From NCBI GenBank assembly GCA_003427395.1, contig BFEA01000665.1:712886-741311 (forward strand): 28,426 nt of DNA, written 5' to 3'. Source of the stretch: Chara braunii (Eukaryota > Streptophyta > Charophyceae > Charales > Characeae). The notes below the pieces were generated by a model. The model saw only the letters and a list, made by a program, of their open reading frames with translations, had not been told where the DNA came from and searched no databases. The translations under genes were made by a program, and so were the position numbers. This document shows, one piece after another, positions 8,745 through 17,608 of the stretch (its first letter is position 1; every line of letters starts with the position of its first letter).

Positions 8745-9407
8745 ATGGCTGCCTTACCTTCTAACATAGGGTTGAATTCAAATGCGTCTTCTTCGACTGC
8801 CGTTCGTACGATCTCCTCCTCCCTCTCTGACCAGGAAAGGGTACAAATCCCGGAACTGTTCAACTCTTGCTTTCGCGATGGTATCTTACCGGAAAGAATA
8901 GCTCCAGGTACAGTTATCGAGGGGGATGACTTTGTACGGGTAGTGGTCAATCAAAATGTTTATCAAGTCCAAGTTGACTGGCTGCATGAACACGCGGTCA
9001 TGATAAACTTTGGGGACGATGCCACGTCATTACCAGCGAATGATAAAAACCAGTTAGTCCGGATTTACGAGAATGGTTGGGCCGCGTCAGGTTCCACAGG
9101 CGCAGCACCCAAACATGGGGTCTTTCGAAACGAGGGTAAGAATCTAGTCACGTATGTAGCGTCGGATAGTAAGATAGTTGCATGGATGTCGAGAAAAGGA
9201 CGAGATGAAATTACAACGGATGATGCATTGTATTCAATCTCCTTCCGCCCTTGGATTTCCGAGCAAGAACTGGCGGACTGGCGAGACGCGATGCGTCAAA
9301 ATGATTTCTGGATCAGATGCTTGGAAGTTCCGGTAGGAGCTTTGGGACTCTTGAAGGGGGCAGTCCAAGATGTTCATGGACCGATCCAACAAGACTACCC
9401 GCCCTAA
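8745..9407 (+). pseudogene. LINE ORF1, N-terminal part (DUF4283-like RNA-binding protein)
   Basis: An uninterrupted 220-codon frame starts at ATG 8745 just after a short leader. Residues about 25-60 form a low-complexity Ser-rich lead-in with SLSDQERVQIPELF. The rest has the alternating strand/helix texture of plant LINE ORF1 and Gag-like proteins, with FWIRCLEVPVGALGLLKGAV near residues 186-205. That segment aligns by pattern with the FWVR...P...LL..IG segment of DUF4283. Such proteins coat LINE RNA in the cytoplasm and help its return to the nucleus. The frame ends in a TAA at 9405, where coding similarity continues in another frame, so this stop is a frameshift rather than the natural end. 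The family call rests on pattern recognition, not a search. Confidence 0.6.
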
Positions 9408-10125
9408 AAGAAGCCTCCGTCTCCGGACCTCCGCGACATCCGGTTTTGACCTGATGCCATCAGCAAAATTACATCACAAAAAAAAATTGATTGTGGATTT
9501 GCTCGAATATGGCTATGTTCAACTTGATGAAGTTTGTGCGGGGACGCCTTGGTGCCCCAGGTATCGTCGTTTTTTTCATAAGGACACGGATGAATCCTGC
9601 CCATTCAAGAAGAAGACATGTGACCCCAAAAGAGGTGGGACGCAGTCTCCTTGAACGGAGAAAGCTCCGGTGAAGGAGAAACTCCCGGCCAAGGAGAAAG
9701 TGCCACAGAAGGAGAAATCGTTGGAGAAAGGGAAAACACGCCTCAAAGAGAAGGCTCCTACTCAGGAGCCATCTCCTCTCAAAGAGAAGACTCCCCAGAA
9801 AGACGAGTCTCCTTTAGTGGAGAAATAGCTTCCCAAGGGCTCTGAAAGTGGTTCTCAGAATCCCAGTCCCTCATCAAACGTCCCTAAAAAAGCCCAGATG
9901 GAAATCTCTCCCCCCACTCAAGTGGAGAAAGTTCAAGGAGCCGGGGATGCCGGTAAGGATATTCCTCATGATACAGTGATGGATGTAGACGTTGAGAAAG
10001 GGGTGGAGAAGGCTAATGATCTAGGTGAAAAAGGGAAGAAGATGGTCACGGGGGATAAAAAGAATAAACCTGTTGTGTCCCCATTTGTCTTTGGCAGTAA
10101 AAAGGGAAGGACTCGTAGAAAATGA
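9370..10125 (+). pseudogene. LINE ORF1, C-terminal part: zinc-knuckle-like motif and Lys/Glu repeat linker
   Basis: This continues ORF1 one frame over. After KRSLRLRTSATSGF comes a Cys/His cluster, CX5CX7HX6C (about 9535-9599), resembling the zinc knuckle that follows DUF4283 in plant LINEs but with wider spacing. From about 9655 the frame repeats short units of Pro plus KEK (for example APVKEKLPAKEKVPQKEK), a basic, probably disordered RNA-binding linker. In-frame stops occur at 9652 and near 9829. The end, SKKGRTRRK, is strongly basic. The TGA at 10123 overlaps the ATG of the next frame (ATGA). Domain names here are inferred from motif spacing only. Confidence 0.55.
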
Positions 10126-11236
10126 AAGGACAAGGCGCAACATTGGAAGACAGACTCCCCAACCCCCCCGACATACGTGTCCCACCAGGGGAAGGAAGGA
10201 ATTGGGGCTCAGACTCGGAACGGGAGGTTATGACCCTATCTTCAGACTACTCTGATAGTGATTCAGAGGGGGAGCTGGACCTCAACACAACTTCGGAGAA
10301 GGGTGGGACAGGGGAGGAAACCAAGGAGGTCCTAGAGAATCTTGATTTTGCAGTAGCTGGTCTTTTCCAAGAAGGGCGTATTGTTTTTGACCGCATGGTA
10401 GATGCTGACAGAGTGTTGATGTACTCCCCTAGTAAGAAAGCGAAAATGAATGATACAAGCAGCGTCCCTACAGCAGAAGAACAATGTCTGGGAGAACCAG
10501 AATGCAGCAAGGATAGGACATCAGGGAAGAAGAGGGGTCACCCAGCAAGATCAGTTAAGAAATCCCTTCTTTTGGCAGGCCCCATGCCCACCCTGAGTAA
10601 GGCTGATGCAGTCAAGGGGCAATCACCGGAATATTTTATTCCCCTGAATTTCTCGGATTCAGCCCAGAGAATAATGGTCCTAACTGAAAAAGCACTCGAC
10701 GAATCTGTTTCTTTGCCTTCGATAGAGATCACCAATGGGTTATCCGATGAGGCCATGCTGGAACTCACGCAAGCCTATGTGCTGAACCACACCGGCGTGT
10801 GTGCATTGATACCTGAACCCCGTATGGGCCGTCATATAGCGGAACTCCCAAACGGGGGGAAGATCCTCCTGCTTATCGCCTTTTTCGGCTTGCAGTCGGT
10901 CCCAGCAGTATTCCACCCTTGGTGTTCGGGGCGGATGCTCTGATACCCTCTCCAGGATTTCATCTTATAGAAAATGGACTCCTTGCAGGCTATCCGATTG
11001 GACCCTGGTCTAACGGCCAAGGTCGTTGCAGACTGGTTATGTAGGGTGGAAGCCGCTTCCCTGATTGCTGGGGACAGATTTAGGAGGATGGTTCAGCAGG
11101 TAAGTCTGTCCCAGACAGAAACTGAAGCGGGGCCAGATGGGGACTCTCCTCATGCATCAGGCTCGGACCGCATCCAAGAGTTAGGCGGCAAGGACCTCTC
11201 TGATGGATTGGGGTATTGTATCCATCCGAATTCCTA
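10122..11236 (+). pseudogene. LINE linker frame: acidic region, function unknown
   Basis: The frame opens with ATG overlapping the previous stop. It could be a separate small ORF, the start of ORF2, or ORF1 continued after a frameshift. Residues about 28-60 are very acidic and serine-rich (YSDSDSEGELDL), followed by a short basic patch (SPSKKAKM) like a nuclear localisation signal. An ordered region follows (FIPLNFSDSAQRIMVLTEKA onward). Stops in frame at 10941 and 10968 are crossed by continuing similar-quality coding sequence to about 11236 (MDSLQAIRLDPGLTAKVVAD). I do not recognise a domain. The expected N-terminal half of the endonuclease is missing just downstream, so a deletion probably lies near 11200. 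Confidence 0.45.
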
Positions 11237-11584
11237 GCGAATCTACCGGCCTTACTACCAGATGTTGAGAATCTGGTACTCCTTGGAGATTGGAACACAA
11301 CTCTAAACCCAGGTCTCGACTCCCCAGTCGCCGCACCTCCAAGAACTGACGAGCACATTGTTGTCCTCCCTGATGGAATCACAAAGCCTTGTGGATAACT
11401 ACAGAATTATGCATCCCCACGAGCACGGCTTCACTTGGCATGGTCCTAGACCCTCAAAAAAGGCCCCGATCCCACGCAGGCACTTGGACTTTATTTTGGC
11501 CAGGGGCCACATCTGGGATAGATGTATTGCGTCAGACTATCAAATCTCAGATCTGTTTGATCACTACCCGGTATATATTATAAA
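11216..11584 (+). pseudogene. LINE endonuclease (APE type), C-terminal part
   Basis: Two frames joined by a shift near 11345-11360. The first holds LVLLGDWNTTLNPGLD, matching the GD(F/W)N motif of exonuclease-endonuclease-phosphatase enzymes, whose Asn and Asp bind the target phosphate and metal. The second holds HGFTWHGP, then RRHLDFILA and finally DHYPV, the region of the conserved terminal Asp-His pair. APE endonucleases nick the target DNA so that the free 3' end primes reverse transcription. The first roughly 130 residues, including the metal-binding Glu, are absent. The frame is cut at 11585 by the left end of a TIR element. Confidence 0.75.
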
Positions 11585-12137
11585 CCACCACTAACCCCGC
11601 CGGCCTAAAATGGACTTTCCTGGCCTTACGGACCGGATTCTTAGGGGGGGCGGTGACCGGCAGGTACAGGCGGGTCTGCTCCAAAAATTGTCAAGCGCGA
11701 ACTTTGGCGATTTTTCGCGCTCAGAAACATTGGCAAAAAAATCTGAAAATTTGGTATCCTGTAGATTAGGTCGTGATCTTTCCACGAAAAATATCAAAAA
11801 TGAAAAACAAATATTTAGACGGTGAAGTAAATGCCACGCCGTTTGGTCACATTTTTCATTTTTGCTACTCTACCATGTATGGGCCAACGGGAAACGTAAC
11901 CCAACTATCGCGATTTTTTGTGATCAGAAGAATGACCCAACAACTCTGAAAATTGGGTTGTGATCTTCACAGGAAAAATATTTTTAAAAAATAAAAAAAT
12001 CACTCGAACCGCGAAATAAATCGCCGGGGTAATTCGACTTTTGCCACTCCGCCAGTTTCCCCCACTGTGCTACCGGTAGCCCTCATGGACCTGTGCTACC
12101 AGCTCCCCCTAATTTATGACGGCAGGGGTAGGGGTGG
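11585..12137. mobile_element. Non-autonomous DNA transposon (553 bp) inserted in the LINE
   Basis: The left end CCACCACTAACCCCGCCGGC (11585-11604, continuing CTAAAAT) matches the reverse complement of the right end, CCACCCCTACCCCTGCCGTC (12137-12118, continuing ATAAAT), at about 21 of 26 positions. The interior is A/T-rich and holds two diverged copies of a roughly 200-bp unit (11695-11875 and 11908-12050), each with a GCGATTTTT...TCTGAAAAT...GTGATCTT order. It has no coding capacity. It falls exactly between the endonuclease and the downstream ORF2 piece, so it inserted after the LINE. I see no convincing target duplication, so the superfamily is undecided. Confidence 0.65.
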
Positions 12138-12156
12138 ATTAATGTTATCTTAAGAG

Positions 12157-12534
12157 TTGGTAGAGAAGGAACGCCCACCATTTCGCTTAAATGTAAATCT
12201 ATTAAAGGACAAGAGCATCCCCAAATGGGTCAGTACTCGGATGTCTTCCTGGATGACAACGAAAGATCTGTTTGAACAAGAAGACTCCTGGGTTGAGGTA
12301 GGCATTGGGATAGTGCGAGCTGCGTTGATTGAATTTGCTAGGATGAAAGCCGCAAAGAGATCCTGGGAAGAAAGTTGTCTCCTAAAGGAAGTTTCCACGG
12401 TTGAAGCCAATATGGGCGAAGACTTGTTTCCGGAATATTTTTGGCCAGGGAAAAGAAAAACGGCCTTACTCCAAGCAGAGCAACTATCACAGCGTAAGCA
12501 AGCGGATTGGCTGGAATGGTTAAGGCAATTTTAG
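12157..12534 (+). pseudogene. LINE ORF2, linker between endonuclease and reverse transcriptase
   Basis: A 125-codon frame rich in charged residues: FRLNVNLLKDKSIPKWV near the start, WVEVGIGIVRAALIEFARMK in the middle, and QLSQRKQADWLEWLRQF at the end. This pattern (R...FRLN..LL.D......I, then a helical coiled-coil-like stretch) is what lies between the endonuclease and reverse transcriptase in plant LINE ORF2 proteins. A TAA in frame just upstream (about 12151) and the stop at 12532 break the polyprotein. No catalytic residues are expected here. Confidence 0.6.
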
Positions 12535-12585
12535 GGATATAGTGACGACTAGAAGGCCTTTTGACAAATTTGATCTGATCTGTCC

Positions 12586-12700
12586 ATGGACTGCTCCTTT
12601 TGGAATAGAAGCAGTGCTCGTATCACGACCTCAACCAGAGCGTTGCTGGAAGAACCTATCGCAGAAAGGGAACTGCATGTCGCAATTAAACCATGGCTAC
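12586..12700 (+). pseudogene. LINE reverse transcriptase, N-terminal edge
   Basis: A short readable stretch contains TRALLEEPIAERELHVAIK. The pattern L..PI.E.EL..A.K is the usual entry into LINE reverse transcriptases, directly before the first conserved finger motif (GKAPG-type). After the lysine and a PWL the sequence changes abruptly to CCGG-rich DNA with no protein similarity, so the fingers and palm are lost from here. Confidence 0.55.
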
Positions 12701-12770
12701 GATCCGGACCCCCGGAAAGGGATCCGGACTCTCCGGGATCCAGGATCCAATACCACTTTCCGGTAACCGG

Positions 12771-12898
12771 TCCGGATGGAGGGCCCCCAGGCCAATGGCC
12801 AATTTTTTTTTGGGCGGCCCAGGGCGTTTTTTTTTCACGCCCTGGGCGACCCAAATAAAAATGGCCCATATTTTTTTGGGCCTTTGGCCACCATCCGG
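12771..12898. repeat. About 128-bp imperfect palindrome
   Basis: The inner arms GCCCAGGGCGT and ACGCCCTGGGC are perfect and face each other across a poly(T) loop. The outer arms GTCCGGATGG and CCATCCGG also pair, and GGCCAATGGCCA on the left faces TTTGGCCACC on the right. The whole could extrude as a cruciform or fold in RNA. It may be the remains of a palindromic MITE. Confidence 0.75.
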
Positions 12899-13791
12899 AA
12901 GGGACGGAAAATGTGTTGGTTCATTTTGTCTCTTTTTTTTTGTAATCGTAGGGGGGCAGTTCGCGGCCGCCACTTTTCGAAGGCAGCAGTTTTTCCCCCA
13001 CACCATTTTTCGAAGGCATCTCCCCATACGGGTTATCCGAGAGGCCCCTGCACATAATTAGCAAGGGCCACTTAACGAGGTAATGCTCAATGCCATGCTA
13101 GTATCATGGCACGCCAAGTATATATGCTGTTGATTCACATTAAGGTCCGTGTTTCAGCAGTTATGGGACCACTGAGCACACGAGTTTCTGGGCAGTAGCA
13201 GGCCAACTCACCACGTGCTTTTCAGGGCTTCCCTCCACTACTCACCAAATGTGCAAAACTAGAATGAATCTTCTGCTATAACATGGAACCATACGCCGCC
13301 ATATGTTTTGTTTTTTTGTGGAAGTAATGACGAGTGGAGCAAGGCCCTTAGGGCCACTGCTCGTAGGAAAACGAAACAAAAGAAAGAGAGAGCTACAGTA
13401 GTAAGTAGTTGTAACTTGTAACCCATAACTGCTGGAAAGCAGACCTGACTTCGGATCCAGAACATATATTGCTGGCCTGCTCCACACACCCACGAAATTT
13501 GCTGAACGTCTCTTGAGACGTTGGGACTCTTGCAGATATATTGCTGGGGTCCGTCGGGAAAAAGCTTATTCAACAAGTGATATGTGCGGCCAATTGTTTT
13601 TCTGTGCCCTTCTATAATTTGGAAGGGAGGGGTACCATAGGCTACCTCAGCCAGCCCTCTCCAAAAAAAAAATTAACCCTATTTATTAGGGTATGCTGCA
13701 TCACGTGCGCGCGCATGCTAGTGGGTGTGCTATGCGCCACATGTGCGTAGCTCGCGCACACGCGATGCGCCGAAGGTATGGGTTGGAGTAT

Positions 13792-13878
13792 GGGGGTGAT
13801 ATAGGGGATTATGGAGGGTTTAAGAAGGGTGTTGGGGGCGGTTCGGGGATGTTGGGGTGGTGTATGGGGGTGTTGGGG
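13792..13878 (+). repeat. G-run array, potential G-quadruplex
   Basis: At least eight runs of three to five G occur on the plus strand within 87 bases (GGGGG, GGGG, GGG, GGG, GGGGG, GGGG, GGGG, GGGGG, GGGG), separated by 3-13 bases. It ends about 50 bases before LINE coding sequence resumes. Confidence 0.75.
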
Positions 13879-13929
13879 CCCACTATGCAATCTGAGGATC
13901 ATAGGCCTTAGTCTGTCCCCTCATCTTCA

Positions 13930-14399
13930 TTGGAAGGGAGGAGATCTCGCCAACGATCTAACAGTGGCATGTGAAAATAACTCATTCTCTAAACAAACTG
14001 AAATTAGTTTTCGATGAGTCTTGTTATCTTTCTGAGGCTTCAATAAACTGGGATAAATCAGCATTTTTCCTCTCAGCCCCATTTGCTTTGAAGGTGGATT
14101 GGGGTTTGAGGCAAGTCCCTGAAGTCCCTGCCGACAGTTCAGATCGCTTTTGGGGAATATAGGTGTCACTATCTGACTGTTCTAAAGCCCAAGATCGCCT
14201 GTTGGTAGGTAGTTGGAGGCAAGGATCAGTAGACGGGTCAAAAATCATAAATTGTCTTTGTTCCGCAGGGCACTTGTCTTATCCCCACTTGCCTTCTCGC
14301 TGCTTTGGTTTCCTCTGTCCATATGTTTGCTGGGAGAGGAGGCCTATTCATCAATTAAGAGAGCTGCAGCAAAGTATCTTTGGGAAACGTGCAGCAGAT
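13930..14399 (+). pseudogene. LINE reverse transcriptase, end of palm and thumb
   Basis: The first readable piece contains LANDLTVACENN, which sits where the (F/Y)ADD catalytic motif is expected. If that alignment is right, the first Asp is now Asn. Frame changes follow: SINWDKSAFFLSAPFALKVD and LRQVPEVPADSSDRF (the W.KS and FLG.. regions after the catalytic centre), a stop at 14160, then SLFRRALVLSPLAFSLLWFP in another frame, matching the thumb helices after the palm. At least three frameshifts or stops make this non-functional. The polymerase copies LINE RNA at the nicked target site. Confidence 0.7.
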
Positions 14400-15110
14400 G
14401 AAGATCAAGGGTTTATCACAAAGGTTGCATGGGAGACCATCAGTCGGCCTCCTTCGCAGGGGGGTCTAGGAGTCGTGGATCCTCAGGATCAGAACTTGGC
14501 TTTGTTGGCTAAATGGATAATTAAGGCAATGTTTGAGGATCCCAGCAAGCTGTGGATCAGGCTTGCAGAATATATCCTGGGTAGGGAATGGGCCCTGAAA
14601 AATCCCAGTGATGTTTGGATATGTTGCCTGATTCCCTCCTCTGCTAAAAGAAGAGTGAAGTCAAGGCTCTGGAAGGGGATTTTATTTGCTTGGAAGCAAT
14701 TGTTTCCACAAGTAATGGGGCCACCCTCTACAAAAAAGGAGGTAGCCAACCAGGTTCTGTTCGAAAATCCCTGTATCCTGCGTCCAGATAAACAGCAGTT
14801 TCTGGCGAAAGAGGGGGCAGGAAACTTCGGTAGATCTTGGGTTGAGAAGGGGATTATTCAAGTTAAGCACATATGGGACAGCGAAACGGAGGATTGGAAT
14901 CCATATGAGCAGATTCATGCTTCCCTTCCGAGACTACAAGTTGCTGAGAACTATGAAATGATAAAGGCTGCCATTCCAGTTCACTGGGTTCGCCTGTTAC
15001 ATAGGGACACAGAAAATACAGCAGGTACCTGGCTTCGATCAGACAGAGACCAGCAGATAATATGGAAAGTCTTGGGCCCAGACCTCCAAGCAGGTGTCAA
15101 GGTTGAATAA
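14400..15110 (+). pseudogene. LINE ORF2, region between thumb and zinc finger
   Basis: A clean frame contains FITKVAWETISRPPSQGGLG and VVDPQDQNLALLAKWIIKAM. The pattern W..IC.P...GGLG...P...NLALL.KW is a hallmark of plant LINE ORF2 directly after the reverse transcriptase. The remaining 150 residues are less conserved and helical, with several Trp. The frame ends at TAA 15108. Coding sequence appears to go on in the same frame to about 15225 after the stop (KLALHTGEFCADYDRM), then shifts. Confidence 0.7.
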
Positions 15111-15156
15111 TGGAGCCTAAGAGGAGATAAGCTGGCATTACATACAGGAGAGTTCT

Positions 15157-16041
15157 GTGCCGATTACGACAGGATGTCCGGAGGTAAGAGCTTTGGTTTC
15201 CGGTCACAACAAGGATTCCGAAGCTAAGTTTCTGGGGAATGCGCAGTCTTTTCGGGTGGAACCGCTGGGCCATGGTTGGAGGAACGAGGGATTGGGAGAG
15301 GAACAGACAAGAGCAGTACCGCTCCTTCAATATTCTTCAAAGCAAGGAAGAATATCCTTGAGATCTACAATCAGCAAAACGCCCAGGGAGTTCGCTGGAC
15401 GGAGGTTTGCCAAGTTGAAGGGAGGTGCAGTTAATAAGCCTGATTGGCTGAGCCTCTGGAGGACTCTCCTGCGCCTACCCTCACAGAGAACAGCTAGCCT
15501 GTTATGGATGCAATCTCTGATGGTGATCCCAACAGCATTATGGCTCTCGCTCCATGGTATAAACCTTTCAACATCCTGCAAAAGGTGTGAGTGGGGCTGG
15601 GAATCTAATGCCCATCTGTGGGTGGATTGCCCGAAAGCTGATGAGATATGGCAATGGTGGCAAACTCATTGGGAGGCGATGACTGGTGCCACCTTCCCCT
15701 TGATGGACGATTGGTCTGTGTACGGAATTTTGCCAAACACAGGGGCGAGGCTGTCCGAAGGTTGGGGATACGTGGCATTGGTATGTAGAGGGGTTATCCT
15801 GCAGGAAATATGGCGAGCCCAAAATGCCACGGTCTTCAAAGGGGAACAATTGCCGATCCAGCAGCAGCAAGCGAATATTAAAGGAAGTATAAGAAGAATG
15901 ATCTGGGCGGACTGGAAGGGGGAGGAAGGTCCCCAGAACAGAGGTTTTCTCTGGTTCTGCAAGACATGGGCTCTGAACAACCAGTTGGCAGTCACTACTA
16001 ATGAGGGAAAGATGAACATATCACATTGGCTGAAGACCTGA
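15157..16041 (+). pseudogene. LINE ORF2 C-terminus with zf-RVT zinc finger
   Basis: Residues from about 70 onward are convincing: PDWLSLWRTLLRLPSQRTASLLW, broken here for length into LWRTLLRLPSQRT and ASLLWMQSLM. This is followed by CKRCEWGWESNAHLWVDCPK, a CX2CX8HX4C finger with the HLW..CP signature of the zf-RVT family found at the end of plant LINE ORF2 proteins. The tail (IWRAQNATVF, then a basic helix) also fits. The first 70 residues are probably out of frame with the ancestral protein. The stop at 16039 is likely the natural end, since the 3' UTR and poly(A) tail follow within 110 bases. Confidence 0.8.
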
Positions 16042-16169
16042 AAGACACACAAGGCCTATTGCCGTTTCTGGGAGTCGGCCCCATCTGTACTTTCGGGGTC
16101 CCCGGCCTCTCCAATCTGTTATAATATAAAGGATTCATCTTTTCCAAAAAAAAAAAACAAAAAAAAAAA
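16042..16169 (+). other. LINE 3' UTR and poly(A) tail
   Basis: About 100 bases of UTR are followed by A12-C-A11 (16146-16157 and 16159-16169). ATAATATAAAGG at about 16120 could serve as a polyadenylation signal. GGAACTCATG follows the tail, and I found no matching sequence upstream of ORF1. Confidence 0.7.
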
Positions 16170-16447
16170 CGGAACTCATGTATTCCAAATAAAGGTGAAA
16201 TCACTCCCACCTACGATCCTTCAGGACATCCACGCTTACCATCAGTTGCCTTGTACCCTACGTGATCAAAATCCATCTTGAGATAGCTCAATGACGCATG
16301 TGGAACTTGGCCCCAGAAGAGCCATTTTAGGAATTTAGAATTTGTTATCTAGCAGGGGCAATCACATTCTGCTCGGATTGGGTGGGGGAACGTAAACAGA
16401 GATCATATCATGGGGCTTGATCCATATTGATTCCTCTTGTTTCTGTT
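16170..16447. other. No feature seen
   Basis: Mixed-composition spacer between the LINE tail and the large inverted repeat, with no convincing open frame or repeat. Confidence 0.4.
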
Positions 16448-16786
16448 TTTAAGATGGTTTGCTCTATGCCTTGGCATGGCACACGTCGCTATCATGTGCC
16501 TTTTCATTTTCAGCTGGAACCCTGGTCCAGTCTCTGTCAGCTCGTTTTCCCCATCATCATGTTCATGGGGCTGTGGTCCCGATGCCCTCTCCAATTTTCT
16601 TAATTTATCTGTGACTGATGATGACGGTCCTGATACATTCGACATCTTCGGTCAGTCCGAATGTGTCTGGACCACGGGGACAGTCCGAATAGATTTGGAA
16701 TGTTCAGCAGTCCATGGACCAGTCCTTCGGTTTCGCCTCCTTTTGGGTGACATGTGACCACGCCCCTGCTGCTGCCTTTGTGACTT
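16448..16786 (-). repeat. Left arm of a large inverted repeat
   Basis: The reverse complement of this arm aligns along nearly its whole length with 17113-17470. Shared blocks include ATGAAAAGGCACATGATAGC, ACGTGTGCCATGC, GACAGAGACTGGACC, TCATCATCAGTCACAGATAA, CACATTCGGAC and CAGCAGCAGGGGC. Identity is roughly 75-80% by eye with a few indels. Both arms keep some open reading in the same relative frame, with peptide NVSGPSSSVTDKL in common. Confidence 0.85.
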
Positions 16787-17112
16787 CCACGACTGAGAGA
16801 CCGCCAGGCAATCTTCGGGGAGTTGTTTCTCTTCTGGCCTGGCTGGTTTTGTCCTGCCATCTCTCACTAGGGGTTAGAACCCTGCATACTACTCCCCGCA
16901 CAGAGTAGAGCTCGCGAGTACTATCCCGATGAGTGTTCCGATGGTCTGCTCGCTAGTATGTCCAGTGTCCCGAGTCCAGTGTCCTCATGGTCTGCAGTGC
17001 AAAATTGAGAGAAAAAATAAAATAAAAGTTGTCCCCCAATGATGAGAAGACAGCTTAATACAAAGAAGACAAAGAAGAAGAAGAAGAAGAAGAAGAAGAA
17101 GAAGAAGAAGAA
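16787..17112. repeat. Inverted-repeat spacer with (AAG)n tract
   Basis: 326 bases separate the arms. The right part is A-rich and ends in an AAG microsatellite (about 17063-17112) that directly abuts the right arm. If the right arm is a plus-strand retrocopy this tract would lie at its 5' side, so it is not a normal tail. Confidence 0.7.
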
Positions 17113-17470
17113 AGTTCAGATGGACAGCAGCAGGGGCACGTGGTCACATGTCATCCGAAAGGAGAACTTGTCTTTAACTGGTCCTCGCACGACTACTCAA
17201 CATGCCAAACCTATTTATTCGACGGTAACTGTGGTCCACGCACATTCGGACAGATCAAACGTTTTGAATGTATCGGGACCATCATCATCAGTCACAGATA
17301 AATTAACAATGTTGTGGTGGAGCTCTCACACTGCATTTCGACCACAGCCCTACGAACAATGCCGATGGGGAACAAACAGCGGACAGAGACTGGACCGGGT
17401 TCAGCTGAGCATGAAAAGGCACATGATAGCAACGTGTGCCATGCAAATGCAAAGAGCAAACAATCTCAAA
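17113..17470 (+). repeat. Right arm of a large inverted repeat
   Basis: Mirror of 16448-16786. A 159-codon frame starting at 17039 crosses it. Its first 25 residues are mostly lysine from the AAG tract, and the remainder shares NVSGPSSSVTDKL and MKRHMIATCAM with the minus-strand reading of the left arm. I recognise no domain. Confidence 0.85.
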
Positions 17471-17608
17471 CCACCAGTACTTCCTAAAGTCGTGCCGGTT
17501 AACAAGCCACGATTTTAGGCAATGTACAGGCCACTACAGGAGCGCCCATATTCATCCCACTAGAAACGTTTCTACTCTATTCTTTTCCACCGCCGATAGC
17601 TGGGCCAA

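Larger units (their letters stand above)
12701..13929. other. Foreign DNA replacing the reverse transcriptase core
   Basis: About 1.2 kb without LINE coding similarity lies where the fingers and most of the palm should be. It contains a CCGG-rich lead (12706-12775), a long hairpin (12771-12898), a hairpin ACGAG...CTCGT with GGCCC/GGGCC (13329-13362), a perfect AACGTCTC-TT-GAGACGTT palindrome (13505-13522), a CpG/GTGCGC-rich patch (13700-13770) and a G-run array (13792-13878). No TIRs or target duplication that would define it as one insertion were found. Confidence 0.55.
8690..16169 (+). mobile_element. Decayed LINE (non-LTR retrotransposon) with nested insertions
   Basis: In order: ORF1 nucleocapsid-like protein (8745-10125), an acidic linker frame (10122-11236), APE-type endonuclease C-terminal part (11216-11584), a TIR element insertion (11585-12137), ORF2 linker and reverse transcriptase start (12157-12700), about 1.2 kb of foreign sequence, reverse transcriptase end (13930-15110), zf-RVT domain (15157-16041), a short 3' UTR and A12-C-A11 tail (16146-16169). 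All pieces are on the plus strand in the order expected of plant LINEs. Multiple frameshifts, in-frame stops and loss of most of the polymerase core show it is dead. No flanking target duplication was found, and the 5' boundary is uncertain. Confidence 0.85.

Noticed and set aside
8690-16169. LTR retrotransposon or virus-like element
   Set aside because: No long terminal repeats, protease, integrase or RNase H motifs. APE endonuclease, zf-RVT and a poly(A) tail identify a LINE.
17039-17518. 159-codon frame with a lysine-rich start
   Set aside because: The start comes from the AAG microsatellite. The remainder is kept only as a repeat arm, not as a gene, since no domain is recognisable.
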